DNA of 64,000 nt. Source: Rapana venosa (taxonomy: Eukaryota > Mollusca > Gastropoda > Neogastropoda > Muricidae). The translations under genes and the position numbers were made by a program. Below the pieces are notes generated by a model. It was not told where the DNA came from and made no database searches. It worked only from the letters and a program-made list of their open reading frames with translations. Positions 21,215 through 34,834 of this stretch are shown piece after piece; the first letter of the stretch is position 1, and each line of letters begins with the position of its first letter. The stretch covers positions 7,335,585 to 7,399,584 of the forward strand of contig CM054145.1 of assembly GCA_028751875.1 (NCBI GenBank). The letters are read 5' to 3'.

Positions 21215-21714
21215 NNNNNNNNNNNNNNNNNNNNNNNNNNNNNNNNNNNNNNNNNNNNNNNNNNNNNNNNNNNNNNNNNNNNNNNNNNNNNNNNNNNNNN
21301 NNNNNNNNNNNNNNNNNNNNNNNNNNNNNNNNNNNNNNNNNNNNNNNNNNNNNNNNNNNNNNNNNNNNNNNNNNNNNNNNNNNNNNNNNNNNNNNNNNNN
21401 NNNNNNNNNNNNNNNNNNNNNNNNNNNNNNNNNNNNNNNNNNNNNNNNNNNNNNNNNNNNNNNNNNNNNNNNNNNNNNNNNNNNNNNNNNNNNNNNNNNN
21501 NNNNNNNNNNNNNNNNNNNNNNNNNNNNNNNNNNNNNNNNNNNNNNNNNNNNNNNNNNNNNNNNNNNNNNNNNNNNNNNNNNNNNNNNNNNNNNNNNNNN
21601 NNNNNNNNNNNNNNNNNNNNNNNNNNNNNNNNNNNNNNNNNNNNNNNNNNNNNNNNNNNNNNNNNNNNNNNNNNNNNNNNNNNNNNNNNNNNNNNNNNNN
21701 NNNNNNNNNNNNNN
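21215..21714. other. Assembly gap of exactly 500 N
   Basis: A round-number gap of unknown true size. Frames reported through it have no meaning. Confidence 1.
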
Positions 21715-24700
21715 GTGGACCTGCCCCCGGAGGCCAAATTTGACTTTTGAAAAATTCTTTTGGGTCTTTTTTTTCTCCCGGATAGGGCCCCAGATTTTTT
21801 CTAGGGCATTTTGTTTTAAAATGACTGGTTTTCGTTTTGGCTGCCCCCAGCAGTCAATTTCCATTTTCACTTCCTACAAGCAGAAGTCTAAATTAGGGTT
21901 TTTGGTAGAGCTTTTTTTTGATTGGGAAACTGATCTCTTTATTTTTCCCATTGGGGGATTTTTGTCATGGAAGAGGTTGCCAGGGCAAAATTCTGACTTT
22001 AAATTTCGTCGCCCGATGGGCCCGTCCTTTTTGATGAAGCGCCAAGGTTTTTAAAAAGGGGAACCTCCTCCAGTTGCGGGCCCTTTTCATGTAAATTTTA
22101 GCCTTTCGTTGCTCGTGCTGTTCACAAAGTATTTTACTTTTCTTTCAGATAGAATTTAAACAAATCATAAAACTTTATTTATTTAAAAACGGGGTTTGGG
22201 GTTTGAGAATGGGGGGATTAGTTTTTTTTCTTTTAAAAGGGTTGCTTAAAGGGGTTTTCCCAAATAAAGCGGTGACCATCCTGGTTTGACCCACAGGGGG
22301 TTAGCAAAAGGGTGTAAAAATTTTATGAAAGGGGACAAAGATTTGTTTTTTTAATCTGTTTTTACAAGGTGAGGGCCCTGATATGCCCCTTGGGTGGTTG
22401 CTGGGCTAAAAAAAACATGTTTGGGAAATTCGTTTCAAGGGCAAAATATTGGGTTTTTCATTGTCGGGGAAAAAAATCTTTTTTTCCCACCCCCTTTTCC
22501 CCCTAGCTTTGTTTCAAAATTGCACTAAAAAAGAAATGTAGTCAAATATCAGCCTGAGCCGGCAAGGTCTTGAGTTTAAAATTACTGATGTCCATCTCCC
22601 ATCAAAAACATTTTAAACTTTCGTTCCCACCTTTTGTCTTGGCAAAAATTGTAAAAAAAAAACCCACTAATAAAAAATCTTTAATGAAAGGGGAAAAAAA
22701 AATTTTTGTAAAAAGAAGGAAAGTTTTAAGGCATTCGCAGGAAATTTTGGGAAGCAAAGAAAATAAAATGCTGTATAATACTTTAAATTTTTGAAGAGAA
22801 AAGAGAAAAAGAATGGTTTTTTCAAAAAGGGCCTTTTCCCCATTGAAGGGAAAAAACACAAAGCCACACTATCAAACAAATAATATTTACATAAACGACA
22901 ATTTACAAAACATTAGCAAAACACGATAATTTTTCAAGAAAAAATAAAGGGGGTTCCGCATTTTAAAAAAGGGTTTATAAAAGAAAAAGAGCTAACTGTT
23001 TTTTTAATAACTTTAATTTTCCCGACTTTAAGACATGATTTAAAACCATGGAGACATGGGTTTTTATAAGAAATTTCCCGAGGTTTTAAACTGCCCTTTA
23101 AATTTCCTAAGTTTGGGGAACAAATGAATAGAAAAAAGTATTTCGTTCAATAGAACCCACAAAAGAGATAAATCAAAACTCAAAGAAGAGAGAGGAGAGA
23201 GAGAACTCTGAACTCTGAAAAGGTTTAAAAGGTACAAATTTTGGCCTTAAGGGCCCCAAACACCCAAAAGGGAGGGGGGGGGGGGGTAAGGCATGAAACC
23301 CTAAACATAGAAAACGTTACAGACTTTTTACGTCCCGAGAAAAGAGAGAGATTTTGTGTTGGGTTTTAAAGAAGGGGGGTTAAAAAGGAAAAAAAATGGG
23401 TTTTGGGGCAAATGGGGAAAAACATTTCAAGGGCAAGGGGGCTTTTTTTTTTTTAAAGGCGGACACTATAGAGAGCTTTCCTTTTGGGACATCTTATTTT
23501 TTTTTTGTTGATGGGGTTTAATTCCTTAAAACAAAAATCGTTTTGGTTTTTTTTTTAAAAAAAAAAAAGAAAGGGCCGAAAGCATCAACGCGGGAAAAAG
23601 GGGTTTTATTAAAAAACCAAACGTCCTAAAAATATCCCTTACAGATTTTGGGGGGCTGGCCATCTGATTTCTTTTTTACAAAAAAAAAAAGAAAGGAAAA
23701 AAACCATGCTTTATGTCTGTGTTTTGGTCCCAAAATCATTCAGTCCACACAGACCAAAAAAGAACCCTCAACCGCATGCCAACTTTTTTTAATTAAAACC
23801 TAAAAACCCCAACTTTTAAAAAAAAACCTTTTAAACTTAAACCCCTTTTTTTGGCCAAACCCCAAAACAGTACAGAAGGGATGGGATACCCAAAATATAT
23901 GGGGTTAACAGCAGACCTCTTTCTTGGCAGCAGAGGAAAAGATTGGTTTAAAAGGAGGGATATGATGAACATTCTGGTTTAGTTCTTTCCCTACACAGAG
24001 CAGTAGTAGTAGAGGTCGTTTTCTTTTGTGCCACAAGCTGCAGCAGCATACGATTCCCTGTTAAGGTAGCGGTTTTGGGCTTACTGGGAAAATCCAAAGT
24101 AAAGGGTTCTTTGTTTTTGCATCGTTCGTGACGGTGAACATCTGGTAGAACTTGAAGACTGAGTACGTGCCAGACCTTGAAAATGTTCCTCTAAGCTGTA
24201 AGATCAGTTATTTTTACTTGTTGTAATGTTCCGCACATGACGACCACGTGCCGTCAGGAGAGGAGCGTGGCCGTTCCGAACAGCAGTGTGTAGTGCATCA
24301 ACTTAGGAGCAAAGTTTAATGCCAGTGACATGTGCAAAGTCAGTGGGAAAAGTTAAGGAATTTAATATTTTTGAAAAAGTGGGTGCCTTGTATTTTTCAG
24401 TAACCAGTTAAAGGAAGGACTTTTTATGTGAAGGGGGGAGTATTTAGGAGAGATAGCATATGGATGTTTGTGTTAATGGGAATGAAGGAAAACTGGAGGC
24501 TACATGTAACTGTATGGGAGAAAGACGGGGCAAGTTTTTTTGTTTGTTTTAAACTGGTTACATAAATGTTTTAGATACATCAAGACAATCTTACGTCAGA
24601 CTTATTCTTTTGTGAAGGGGCATTTTAGGGAAAAGGGTGTTGAAAAGAAAAGCGTTAAAGGTAGTCCAAGTCAGTGGTTGTTGCATAGAGGGTTGGCAAA

Positions 24701-24864
24701 TGTGTGCGTGCGTGTGTGCGTGCTGGCAAGTCTGTATCAGTCTATACCATTGGTATAATATCACATATATTTACAGCAAAATATTTAGGCCGCAGTGAAG
24801 GCAGTACAAAAGCTGAATTAATTGCATACATGCTTTTGAAATGGAAAATGTCATCTGTGGGTGC

Positions 24865-24945
24865 GGAGTTGGCCGCTGCAGTCAATAACACTTGCATAGG
24901 ATTATTCCTCTCTATTTATTCCAATCTTTGCTGGTCCTCGTTTCG
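24865..24945. repeat. Segment shared with the left side of the gap
   Basis: GTTGGCCGCTGCAGTCAATA and the following ~60 bases match, with differences, 20985-21050 (GTTGGTCGCTGCAGTCAATG). Confidence 0.6.
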
Positions 24946-25224
24946 TGGATTTTCCTGCCCCTTGATTCGATGATGTTGCCACTGAGACCAATCTGTCGTC
25001 TGTCTCTTTTACTGTTTCACGGGTCAGTCTCTTGGTTTTGTAGTGCAGGGCCTATCCATCTTAGGTTTCTTTCATAGAAATTTCTACATTTTTTTTTTGC
25101 TGTTCCCAATACAGTGTGTACGCTTTAACTTAGAAATGCTTTCATTTGCTTTTCTATCTGACACCAAGCAACCTCTTAAAGAAAACATTGATCGCAGCTG
25201 CTAGAATTCTTATGTCATCGTCAG

Positions 25225-25600
25225 TTATTTGTGTCCAGGATTAACAATCGGGGTAGTTATTGACTCGTAGTTTGTGTCGCCAGTACTTTTCTCTGTCTGT
25301 GGGTTGTCTTGTTTGATTTGGTCTCTTGCTGTGCATGCAAGATCTGCTAGAGCGTAGTGTGTACGACTGAAGTACCGAGCAACCAGTGTGTTTCTTCTGT
25401 ATTTTGATGTCTGTTCTGTGGTGACCAGTAGAATCTGTTCTGAAGTGTCTTGCCTGTCTCCCCAACGTATTGTGTGTTTTTGCATATGCGACTGTCTATG
25501 AGATATATAGGCCTAATGTTTGTAGATTGGTGTGTCAAGTGGTCTACTTTGGAACAGTTTGTGTGTGTGTGTGCTGTGGAAGGTGTGTGTGATGATGTTT
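25225..25600 (-). mobile_element. Penelope-like element, GIY-YIG endonuclease remnant
   Basis: Across two frames the minus strand reads YLIDSRICKNTQYVGETGKT and LQNRF, a stretch with HRTDI, RSRSCMH and then KYWRHKLRV. The order (I/V-C-QYVGETG-L--R, H--DI, E--W---L) is the GIY-YIG nuclease domain at the C-terminus of Penelope-like retroelements. Frame-broken. Confidence 0.78.
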
Positions 25601-26060
25601 TTTGTTTAATGTCCATTCACTACTTGGTGATATAGACAACCCACATTCAAACCAACACCCCCCCCCCCCTCTCTCTAATAATATATATGATACATATATA
25701 TTATATATCCTACTCACAACTAACTAGCGGCCTTACTGGGAAAGAATATATAACCTCAGCAACTGATGTTACTTCTTGAACAGCGGCATATATTTTATGA
25801 ATATCTATTCCTCTCCTTTTAAACATGTCAATAAGAATTGGGCAATCAAACAATAAAATTAATGATGGACTGAAAGTGGTTGAGAAGAGCAACATATCAC
25901 ATTTTTAGAGTGTTTGGTATTCCATGCATTTAGCCTCAGTTTATAATAGTAAAATTTCTGGTTTTCGTGAACAAGAAATATTTTCAAAGTGTGTTTTCTT
26001 CATTGTGGAATGCATACAATTCATCAATTAAGCATAAATTTTAGGAAGACTGGGTCAAAC
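25590..26060. repeat. Dispersed repeat G, copy 2
   Basis: Collinear with 6100-6560. A minus frame here (LLFDCPILIDMFKRRGIDIH) suggests an old coding remnant of a mobile element that I cannot place. Confidence 0.55.
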
Positions 26061-26979
26061 GTTCAATGCTGCAATCAAGGCACCCTTTTTGCTAAAGAAT
26101 CGACCAGCTTATTCAATAAATTCCGCATGAGAAGGGGGCCCCGCAAAATTATTTTGGATGCCTCTGTTTCAATACAAGTATCAAGACTTTTTCCAAAAAC
26201 AATATCTTTCCTTATTTCTCCTGCGAGTTCTTCATCCCCTATTTTTGATCAGCTCCAAAAAAAGTGGCTCAAAAGAGGTATTGACAAATAATTCAAGGGC
26301 CCTAAAATTGCACTTAAAACAACGAAAAAAGAAAAAATTTCCCCGGAAAAGAAAGATTTTTTACTTTTAAAACAGAAAACAAATGCCTCCCCTTCTGCCT
26401 ATCCGTACAGATCCATCAGTAACACTTTTTTAATGATTAGAAAATTACTTTAAATGTACTTTTACATCAACCGTAAGCAATTTTGTTCTTTATTTTTTTT
26501 TACACCGGGAGCATGTCAAAGTTTGCTATTATGTCCCAAGAGGGATTGAGGTGATGATGAATGATTTTGGCAGATATCATGTTTTTTTCTGCACATTTGA
26601 AACACCTGGCGGCCAGCAGGTTTTTGGGGTGGGGGAGAGGGGGTTCTGGAAGGCTCGCATCTTTGAGATTCGACAGTTTTTTTCTCCCCCACTAGGGGGG
26701 AGGGGGGCTTTTCCCCCGCTGACTTGAGTGTAAATTTGGGGATTTTTGTTTTAGAGCTTTGCGAGGGGTGGCACTGGGGTTGGGTCCCACATACAGGGGT
26801 TTCCCCGCTCTGTGGGTCTTTCCTTTTCTAGACACGTCCCCCCGGGTACTTGATACTTTGACTCTGCTTCAGGGGTTTCCTGGGGGTACCTCTTTTTCTC
26901 TAATTTTGCACATTTCCCCACTATGATGGGGAATTGGGAGCTGGGGAAACGCCGGGTTCGCAAACCTGGGGGTTTAGGG

Positions 26980-27290
26980 GAGCGCTTGAATGAGTGAAAG
27001 AGGTGATTGGTCACTGAAACAAGGCCTTTTAAGGAATCTTTTTTGGCTTTGTCGCATTCTAGTTGGTTTTTGTGGTTTTCCCCCACAACGCGTTTCCCGT
27101 CTTGGGGTTTCCCTTTTTGGTTGGCCAGGGTGTTGAAAACTAGGATCGACATAGAGTTGGTTTAAAACCCTGTTTTTTAAACTGTATATAGCTGCACAGT
27201 TTTTTAAATTTTTAATGTAAAAGTTTACGAGGTGACAGCCCCCATAGGCCACTGTTTTCGGCGGGCTATAAAAAAACAGGATTGGATTGG
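26980..27290 (+). repeat. Repeat F, damaged copy
   Basis: Parallels 45860-46170: TTTTCCCCCACAACGCG, TTGGCCAGGGTGTTG, AGGTGACAGCCCCCATAGGC and the GGATTGGATTGGG tail in the same order. Confidence 0.75.
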
Positions 27291-27429
27291 GTTTCCCATT
27301 TTAATCTGAATTTTAAAATTTTACAAGGCTGAAGAGAGGCATGATATAAAAAAGATTGGATTTGGGTTGGATCGACTGAGGACCCCGCAGACTGACTGCT
27401 TTATTGTATAAGTTTTTTTCTGAATTAAA

Positions 27430-27500
27430 AAATTTTCTGAGTACAGCCTAACGGCCTCGTATGGGGGGCTATAAACAAGACTGGGTTTTGGATTGAATCT
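27430..27500 (+). repeat. Repeat F fragment
   Basis: Contains TACAGCCTAACGGCCTCGTA and GCTATAAACAAGACTGG, with the TTGGATTGA end. Further fragments lie near 22370, 28945 and 30240. Confidence 0.6.
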
Positions 27501-30500
27501 TTCTCCATCATGCTTTGCCTTGAAAGGTCGGGCATGCCTAAACCAGTCAAAACATTCCCAAGGAAAATTGAGACCCCCCAAAACATCTGGGTTTTGTTGG
27601 CAAGACTCGAAAAGAAGTACATTTTTCATGCTCATTGCTGCATATTTCTCGTCTGCAACCTTTTTACTGTCTGTTATGTCCATTTGTGCTTTAATTCGCA
27701 ACTTTAATTTAAAGGGTGTTTTTTAAAAACTGGTTTTAAAAATGTTTTAAAAAAGGATTTTACAGATCACTGTATGATATAGGTGGGGAAGGTTGGTTTT
27801 TGTTTTACCTTCTTCTTTCTTTTACTTTTGTAGGGATTTAGACCGGGAAAGACGAGGGAGTTGGGTTTTAAGCCCAGTTTTTTTTTCTTTAGCAGTTTCC
27901 CATTTTAATCTAGATTTCAAAGGTAGAGGAGTGTAGTTCTTCTTTAACGTCCTTCCACAAAAAAAGTGATATCAACGGAAGGGTGTGTATGTGTGTGTGG
28001 CCCGGGGGGGCCCGGGTTGCGTGCGCACCGCACGGCTTTTGGTTGTGTGTAGGGGGAGGGGTATCATATAACAATCAAAACGCAATAAACAAATATTTTA
28101 AACAAGCATAAACAAAATTTGGAGGAGGGGGAAAAAAAAGATAAACCCAACCCCCCAAAAAAATCAAACAAAAAATACCAACTTTCCAATTTAAAAAAAC
28201 CTTGAAGCAAAACCCTTTTAAACAAGAGTCTGAACATAGGAGTTCTTTAAAGACAATCAATTTCTTTTTATTTAAAGGAATGCTTTAAAACTTGCGCAAC
28301 AAAGGACTGGGAAGCAGGGAAGATGTTTTTCAGATCTCTCATCGTAAAAGAATTATCATTGGGAAATTTTTACCACGATACATGTTTCTTTTTTTAAAAA
28401 TTTTGTTTTAAAAGCATGACTTAAAATTATATAAAGATACAACATTTTCATATCATGTAAATTACGATATTTGATCTTTTCAAAAGATAAACATGGGCCC
28501 ATCATCACCCGGAAAACCGGGACTTTGTGTTTCTTTTAAAGTTTTCCAACATGCATTTTGTAACATGCTATAGCCCCATGGGTGGGAAAAGGAACACTTT
28601 CGCAAGACCCATCGATAGCCAGCCCACATTTTGCTTTTCTGTCAACTTTTTCATTAAAGTAAATACCACAGTGCAGGGGAAACCACAAAAAGAACACCAT
28701 ACCTCGTACCCAGAAATGAATTTAAAACAATCCAATTTTGAAACTTTTCTCACTTTGAACTGAAGTTTTCAGGGGAATAAACGACCTGGAATCACACAAA
28801 AAAGTATTTGAAATATCTTTGGGAAAATCTAAAAGAAATTAAAGCCTAAAAAATAGCGACAATTCAGCTGTAAAAATAGTCGATTTTTTCCTACATAAAA
28901 ATGATTTCTCTATTTTCAAAAGGGTTACAAACGCTGCAAAGGGTAGGGGTGTCAGCCCAATATGGCCCCGTGGTCGGTGGGGTAAACAATTTGGATTTTT
29001 TTTAAATTTAGAAATGAGAATTGAAAACAGCATTTGGGGAATTGTCAACACAAGGTGTAGCTTATAGTGTTGCTTATTAAACATGAAAATAACACAACAT
29101 ACTGCTGCGGGCTAAAATGAAAACCCAACAACAAAAAATTTTATCGATTGCTATTTTTGTAATTGAAAAAAAAGGAAAAATAACAAAAGGGAAACAGCTT
29201 TTTTATAAAATAAACCCAGAAGTATGGAACAGAAAAACCAGAGAAGGGGAAAGAAGGACTAGAAAAAACTTTTTAAAGGGCCAAAAAAACTTACCATTTG
29301 TCATTTAAAAAATAATACAAGGTTATAACTACATCACATGCAATTATTGAATAAATCGTGTACTAAAAATATCATTGTAAAACTTGCGTTTTAAATTTTT
29401 TTCAATATTTTTTGTTTTTTTTCGACAATCACACTTAATCAGTGGGAGATTAGTACCCCACCTTATTGAGAAAACTAAAAATTTAAAAAATTGTATAAAA
29501 TTTTTTGTTTTTTGGCTACCATAAAAGAGTACTAAAAAAAACTTTTTGAACGGTTTTAATTGAGGAAAACTTCAACAACAAAAAATTTTTTTTCAACTAA
29601 AGCGGGGCTTCGTGTTAAAAGCATTGCAAATAAAACATTTTGGGGGGTAGGGGGTGGGGGGACGAGGCATTTTGTACACAACACTCAAATGGGGACAGTG
29701 AGAAAATATGTCAATGTCTTTGCCCATTACCACAGCCATATGGATCATTTGCTTAATTATTCGATGAAACAAAATTTTAAAAATCTTTTTTTCCCCAAGC
29801 AAAGCTGAAAATGCAATATCTGTTCTTTTCTTTCACCATGATAATTTGGTTTTTGACTGCTTATTTTTTGTTTTTGTAAATCTGGCTTGTGTAAAATGTT
29901 TCAGCAGTCGACAAAATACTTGGTGAAAATTTTTTTTTTTTGGTTTTTTGTTTTTTTTTTTTTTTTTGCTGTAATCATTTGGAAAAAATGCATTTCAGCA
30001 GGGAAGCTGAGGGACAGCTTCTTTTTAAAAATGCTTCCCCTTTGCCTTTTTTCTTGTTGATCCTAGACTTGATTACCAAAGCCGATTATCTTTTTGTTTT
30101 TTTTTTTTCGTGTACAGAAAGTTTCCCCCTTTATTCTTTTCATTGTCCATTGTAAAATTTGGGTATTGTTAACTCCCCGTTTTGCCACATACTTAGATCA
30201 TTCCCCCAACAATTTAGTGATTACAAATTTTTTTAGAATGACAGCTCCATACCTTTAGGGCCCGGGGGGTCTATAAACAAGATTTTTGGGTTTAGATTGC
30301 TTAAATCATGACTTTGATCTACCCCAATTTAGTGAATTTCTTTGGGGGTGGTTTTGTGGTTCTGGTAACTCTTTTTTAAGTGTGCAGTTTTTCCTTTCCC
30401 CTTTTTTCCCCCCCCTGTTCCCTATTCCAGGGTCAAATTAAGGGTTTTTGTGCTTTTTAAAAAATATTGCATTTGAAGCTGCTTTCAAATTGATTTTACT

Positions 30501-32984
30501 CTTGCAAGGGGGAAGTGAAGCCCATTTGGCCATAGCATTTAAAGGGTTTTTTTTTTTGTTTGCAAAAACATCTGGCATTGCTAGCAGTATGTTTCATTGT
30601 CCCCGTACGTTTTTGAGCACCCCCCTGGCACACACACCCAATGACCGACTTTCCTGAGAAAAAGAAAAGCTTTTTATGGTTGGGGAGGGTAAAAAAGAAG
30701 ACCAGATTGGTTGGACTCCTGCTTTTTGAAAATTTACAAGCTGATGTTTTGCACTTGTTTTATGGGGGGGTGTTTCAGCTTAGGGGTGGAATTAAACCCT
30801 TTTTTCACTTCTGGTTTTTGAAAACATTTGGGAAGAGCACTTTATTTGGTCTGAGATTTTAATTGATGGGTGAAAATCAAAGTGAACAAAATCAGGGTTG
30901 GTCATTTTGTCCTGGGTCAAGCATTGGGAAAAAACCTATCCCCCCCCTTCAGCAAAAAAAAAAAAGGGTGGAGTAGGGGTTGGGGACCGGCTCGCACGGA
31001 AATAAAAAAAAAGAAAAGGAAACTTCAGAATGACTTTTACCCCGTAAAACGTGAAAGTAATGCAAACATGTGTTAAAAAACATAAAAACCCAAAAAAAAA
31101 AGAATGTGACCAAGGTTTTGTTTAGAGTTTTTATTATGAATGGGTGACTGTTTTATAAATGGGGAGCTTGTGCACAAGAACCGAATACTTCTATACAAAA
31201 TTTTTATCGCACCTCTCTCTCTTCCTCTCCTCCTCTTTTCCTCTCTCTCTCTCTTCCCTCTTCTCTCTCTCCTCTCTCTGAATTATCAAAATGGCCAAAA
31301 CAAAAGACGTACATTTTTTCCCCTACAAACATTTTAAAAAAAAAAAAAGTCGGGGGAAAATTGCGCAAAAAGTTTTTTTTTTGAGGGGGTTTTTAGGGAG
31401 ACAAAACATTGGCCCAAGTTCAGACCCCTGTTCCCCTTTAAGAAAAGGTGGCATGTCGAAAAATATGGCAATTTTTCAAAGGCAAGGGTGTCTTAAATCC
31501 CGAATCGGGAATAAAACCTTCTTCTTTTGTGCCTGAAATCATTCAGTATTGGGGTTTTGTGGATGTTTGATTCCTGTGTGTGGGGAATGTTTGTGCCGTT
31601 TTTTAAGTGTGTGTGGCTATGTGTGTTTTTTGTGTTTAGTCATTGTTTTTTTTGTACATCTTTTTTTTGAATTTGTAAGACATCTAGATTTTAAGTTTGT
31701 AAAATTGGGTCTATAAAAACCATCATTATCATTATTGCTGTTGTTGCTGTTATTGTTCATTACTTTGTTGTTGTTTCTAATTTTTTTTTTATTTTCATTA
31801 GTTCAGGGTTATTTAATCTTTTTTTTTTCCATTATCATTCTTGTTTTTATTTCATTTTTAGTTAACTATTAACCACCTCGATTTTAGTTTTTGGACCATT
31901 ATCTTTTATTATTTTTTATTTTTATAGCACCTCCCGCATTGAATTTTATGTTTTTTCGTTTTTCATTTTAATATTTTTTTCATTTCATCTATTATAATTA
32001 TTTTTTATTGGTTGTAATTCAATTTTAAATTGTGTTGTTACTGTTTTTTGTGTTTTTTCTTTTTTTCATCATCTCAATTTTAAACTCATCATCATTTTTA
32101 ATATCATCATCATCATCATTTTAGCTATTAACCAACTTTCACTTGAGTTGTTTTTACCATTATTTTTGGCTGTTTTTGTTATGATGAGATGTTTTATATG
32201 ATTGAATTCCACAACAAACCCAAACCTTCGCGTTAAGGTAGCAGTTTCCCGGGCCCAAAAGGGCCCATAAGGGGTGCCTACCGCGGACTATTTTGTCCAA
32301 GCCCCCGGCTGCTACACTCCATCCTGAAAAAAACTTACATTTTTATTCTTTTATTCGGGGGTAATGGAAAAAAGCTTCATGTGCTTTTTTACAACCCTTT
32401 CCCCAGTGAGTATCGTTTTAAAAAATTTGTCATCCTTTCCTAGGAACTGGCAACAATGGCCCCCTTTTTGGGAAAAGAAAAGGGAGGGGGAAAAGGAGGA
32501 AGTGGTTATTTTGGGATGCGTATAGTTGTTTTGGCTTTGTTCGTTTTCCCCTCTGTTGTTGAACCTCAGACAGCAACACGTTGTCGTCATATGACGAAAA
32601 GTGTTGCCGGCCGGGAACGCCCACAATTAGGCCCCGCCATCTTTGGCATGGACAGAATTTAACTTTAAACCTTTTAAGTCTTTCTTGGAGGGAAAAATGG
32701 CAGTTTTTTTTTTTTAATGCAAGAAGGCAAAAAATAACAAAAAAGGAAGGAAAAAGGCAGAAACAAAGAGAAGGGGTAGAAAAGAGGAAAATGCAGAAAA
32801 AATTTTTGAAGGCGGGGAACTGCTAAAGTGCCCGCGTTTTTAAGAAAAGGGGCCCGCCCCGGATTCCCCTGGGAAAGTTTTTTGTTTTTGCTTTTCTTTA
32901 CTTGGGGGTTGGGGCAGGGGGGGAGGCAACTATTTTGATAACAAAATTTTTTAATAAATTTTTAAAATTTTTGGGGGAGTTGGG

Positions 32985-34792
32985 GGGGGGGGGGGGAATC
33001 CTCTCACTCACCGCACAAGCTCCAACTTCTCCAAGGGGCTACTGCAGCGGTTGAGGGCGAACCCGCCCCTTCCTTCTTTCCACACGGGCACCCGAGACAC
33101 GCGGGCAGCAGCTCCATGGTTGCTTGACCACCCCCGGCCCGGGGTCCACTGCGAGGGCACCACCTCCCCCAGGGGGGCGTAAAAGGGGGGGGTTGGTTGT
33201 CGCATAATCAGTGTAATTTATGCATGGGGGATTGGCCCCCACCGGGTCGATCAGTTACGAAAGGGGGGGGGCCCGTTAGAAAAAGATTAATAAATTATTC
33301 TTCTGCAATGCTTTTTGGGGGTTGGTTTTTTTTATCTCAACTGAAAGTCATTAAAAAGAGACGACCCCAAAAATAAAGCAACATATGTTATAAGCAATCT
33401 TTGTGACCTGGCCTTTGGGGGGTGCACAATGAAAACGATTTATTTTTTTTTTTTTTAACCCCCCGTGGGTTTCCCCCCGTGAAATTTTAAAGGGGAGCCC
33501 CAAGGAGGCCCCACAAAGGGGCCCCCACCATTTTTTTTAAAAGTGGGGCCCCCAAGGACGGGGGGGGGGGGGGAATTTCGGGGAACCCGGTTAAAACCCC
33601 CCCCAAAAAAAAAATTTTTCCCCCGGCCCCCGGGGGATCACGTTTTTTAAAAAACCCGGGGGAAAGGAAAAGGGGCTTTGGTGGCTTTTCCCCTCCGGAA
33701 ACCCCCTTTCAGCAATTTTTGGGGTGACAACTTTTTTTTGAAAGGGGGCCTTTTTGGGCCCCCGGGGGTGGTTGGCCTTGGGGCACTCCCCGGAGTCCTT
33801 AATTGGGGAAAAGGGGTTGCGTAAGCTCTACTATCATCAAAAAAACTGCAAAAAAAAATTTTTTTTTTTATTAATTTTTCCCCAAAAAATTTTAAAAAAT
33901 CTTTTTTTTATTTTGATTTTTAAATTTTGTAAAATTTTTTTGGGGCCAAATTTGGTGTTTTTTCAAAAACCAAATTTTTTAAAAAAATTTTTTTTAAATT
34001 TAAATTTTAAAAAAAATTAAAACCCCCCCCCAAAACTAAAAAAAAAAGGGCCAAAAAAAACAAATAAACTTTAAAAAAAAAAAACAAAACCTCCCCTTTC
34101 CCAAAAAACAAAAGACCCCCCAAACCCCAAAAAAAAAAAAAAAAAAAAACCCCCAAAAAACCCCCCCAAACACCCAAAAAAAATAATTTTTAAAAAAAAA
34201 AAAAAAACCCAAACTTTGGCCCCAAAACCCCTTTTAAAAAAAAACCCTTTTTAAAAAAAAAAATAAAAAAACCCCCAAAAAAACAAAAAACCCCCAAAAA
34301 ACCCCCCCCTTTTACCCAAAAAAAAAAAAACCCCAAAAAAAATTTAAAAAAACAAACCCCACCCAAAAAAAAAACAAAACCCCTTAAAAATCCCTTTAAA
34401 AAATTTTTAAAAAAAAAATTTCAAAACCCTCCAAAACAAACCCCCCCCAAAAAAACCCAATCCCGCCTTTAATTGAAAATTTTTTTTTAAAAAAATTTGT
34501 AAAAATTTTTCCCTCCCCCCCACCCAAATGTTTTAAACCCTTTTAAACCCCCCTTTTTGATTCCCTTGGGAAAATTTTAAAGGGGAAATTTTCAGGGGGG
34601 GCCCCATTTAAGGGCGGGGGAAAAAAGGGTTGGGTTTTTTTTCCCTTTTTTTTTAAAACTACATGATGGTTGCACATAAACAATTCTACCACTTGCTGCA
34701 GGGATGCACATGCACAAAAAAACATGAAAACAACATCCGACAACGCTCACGCACGCCACAAAACACAACAACAACAACGCGCGCGCGCGCGC

Positions 34793-34834
<42 letters not shown>

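Larger units (their letters stand above)
21715..34650. other. Low-accuracy consensus block, largely uninterpretable
   Basis: From the right edge of the gap, homopolymer runs of G, C, A and T become extremely frequent, and known repeats and one CRYL1 exon are recognisable only with many indels. 34020-34540 is almost only A- and C-runs. Cleaner islands occur at 23.9-26.0 kb and about 31.6-32.2 kb. Genes here could be missed. Confidence 0.85.

Noticed and set aside
21178..21870. Long frames across the gap
   Set aside because: They consist of N-derived unknown residues.
26751..27701. Minus-strand frames of 92-133 codons in the damaged block
   Set aside because: They overlap repeat F copies and error-rich sequence; no conserved domain is visible.
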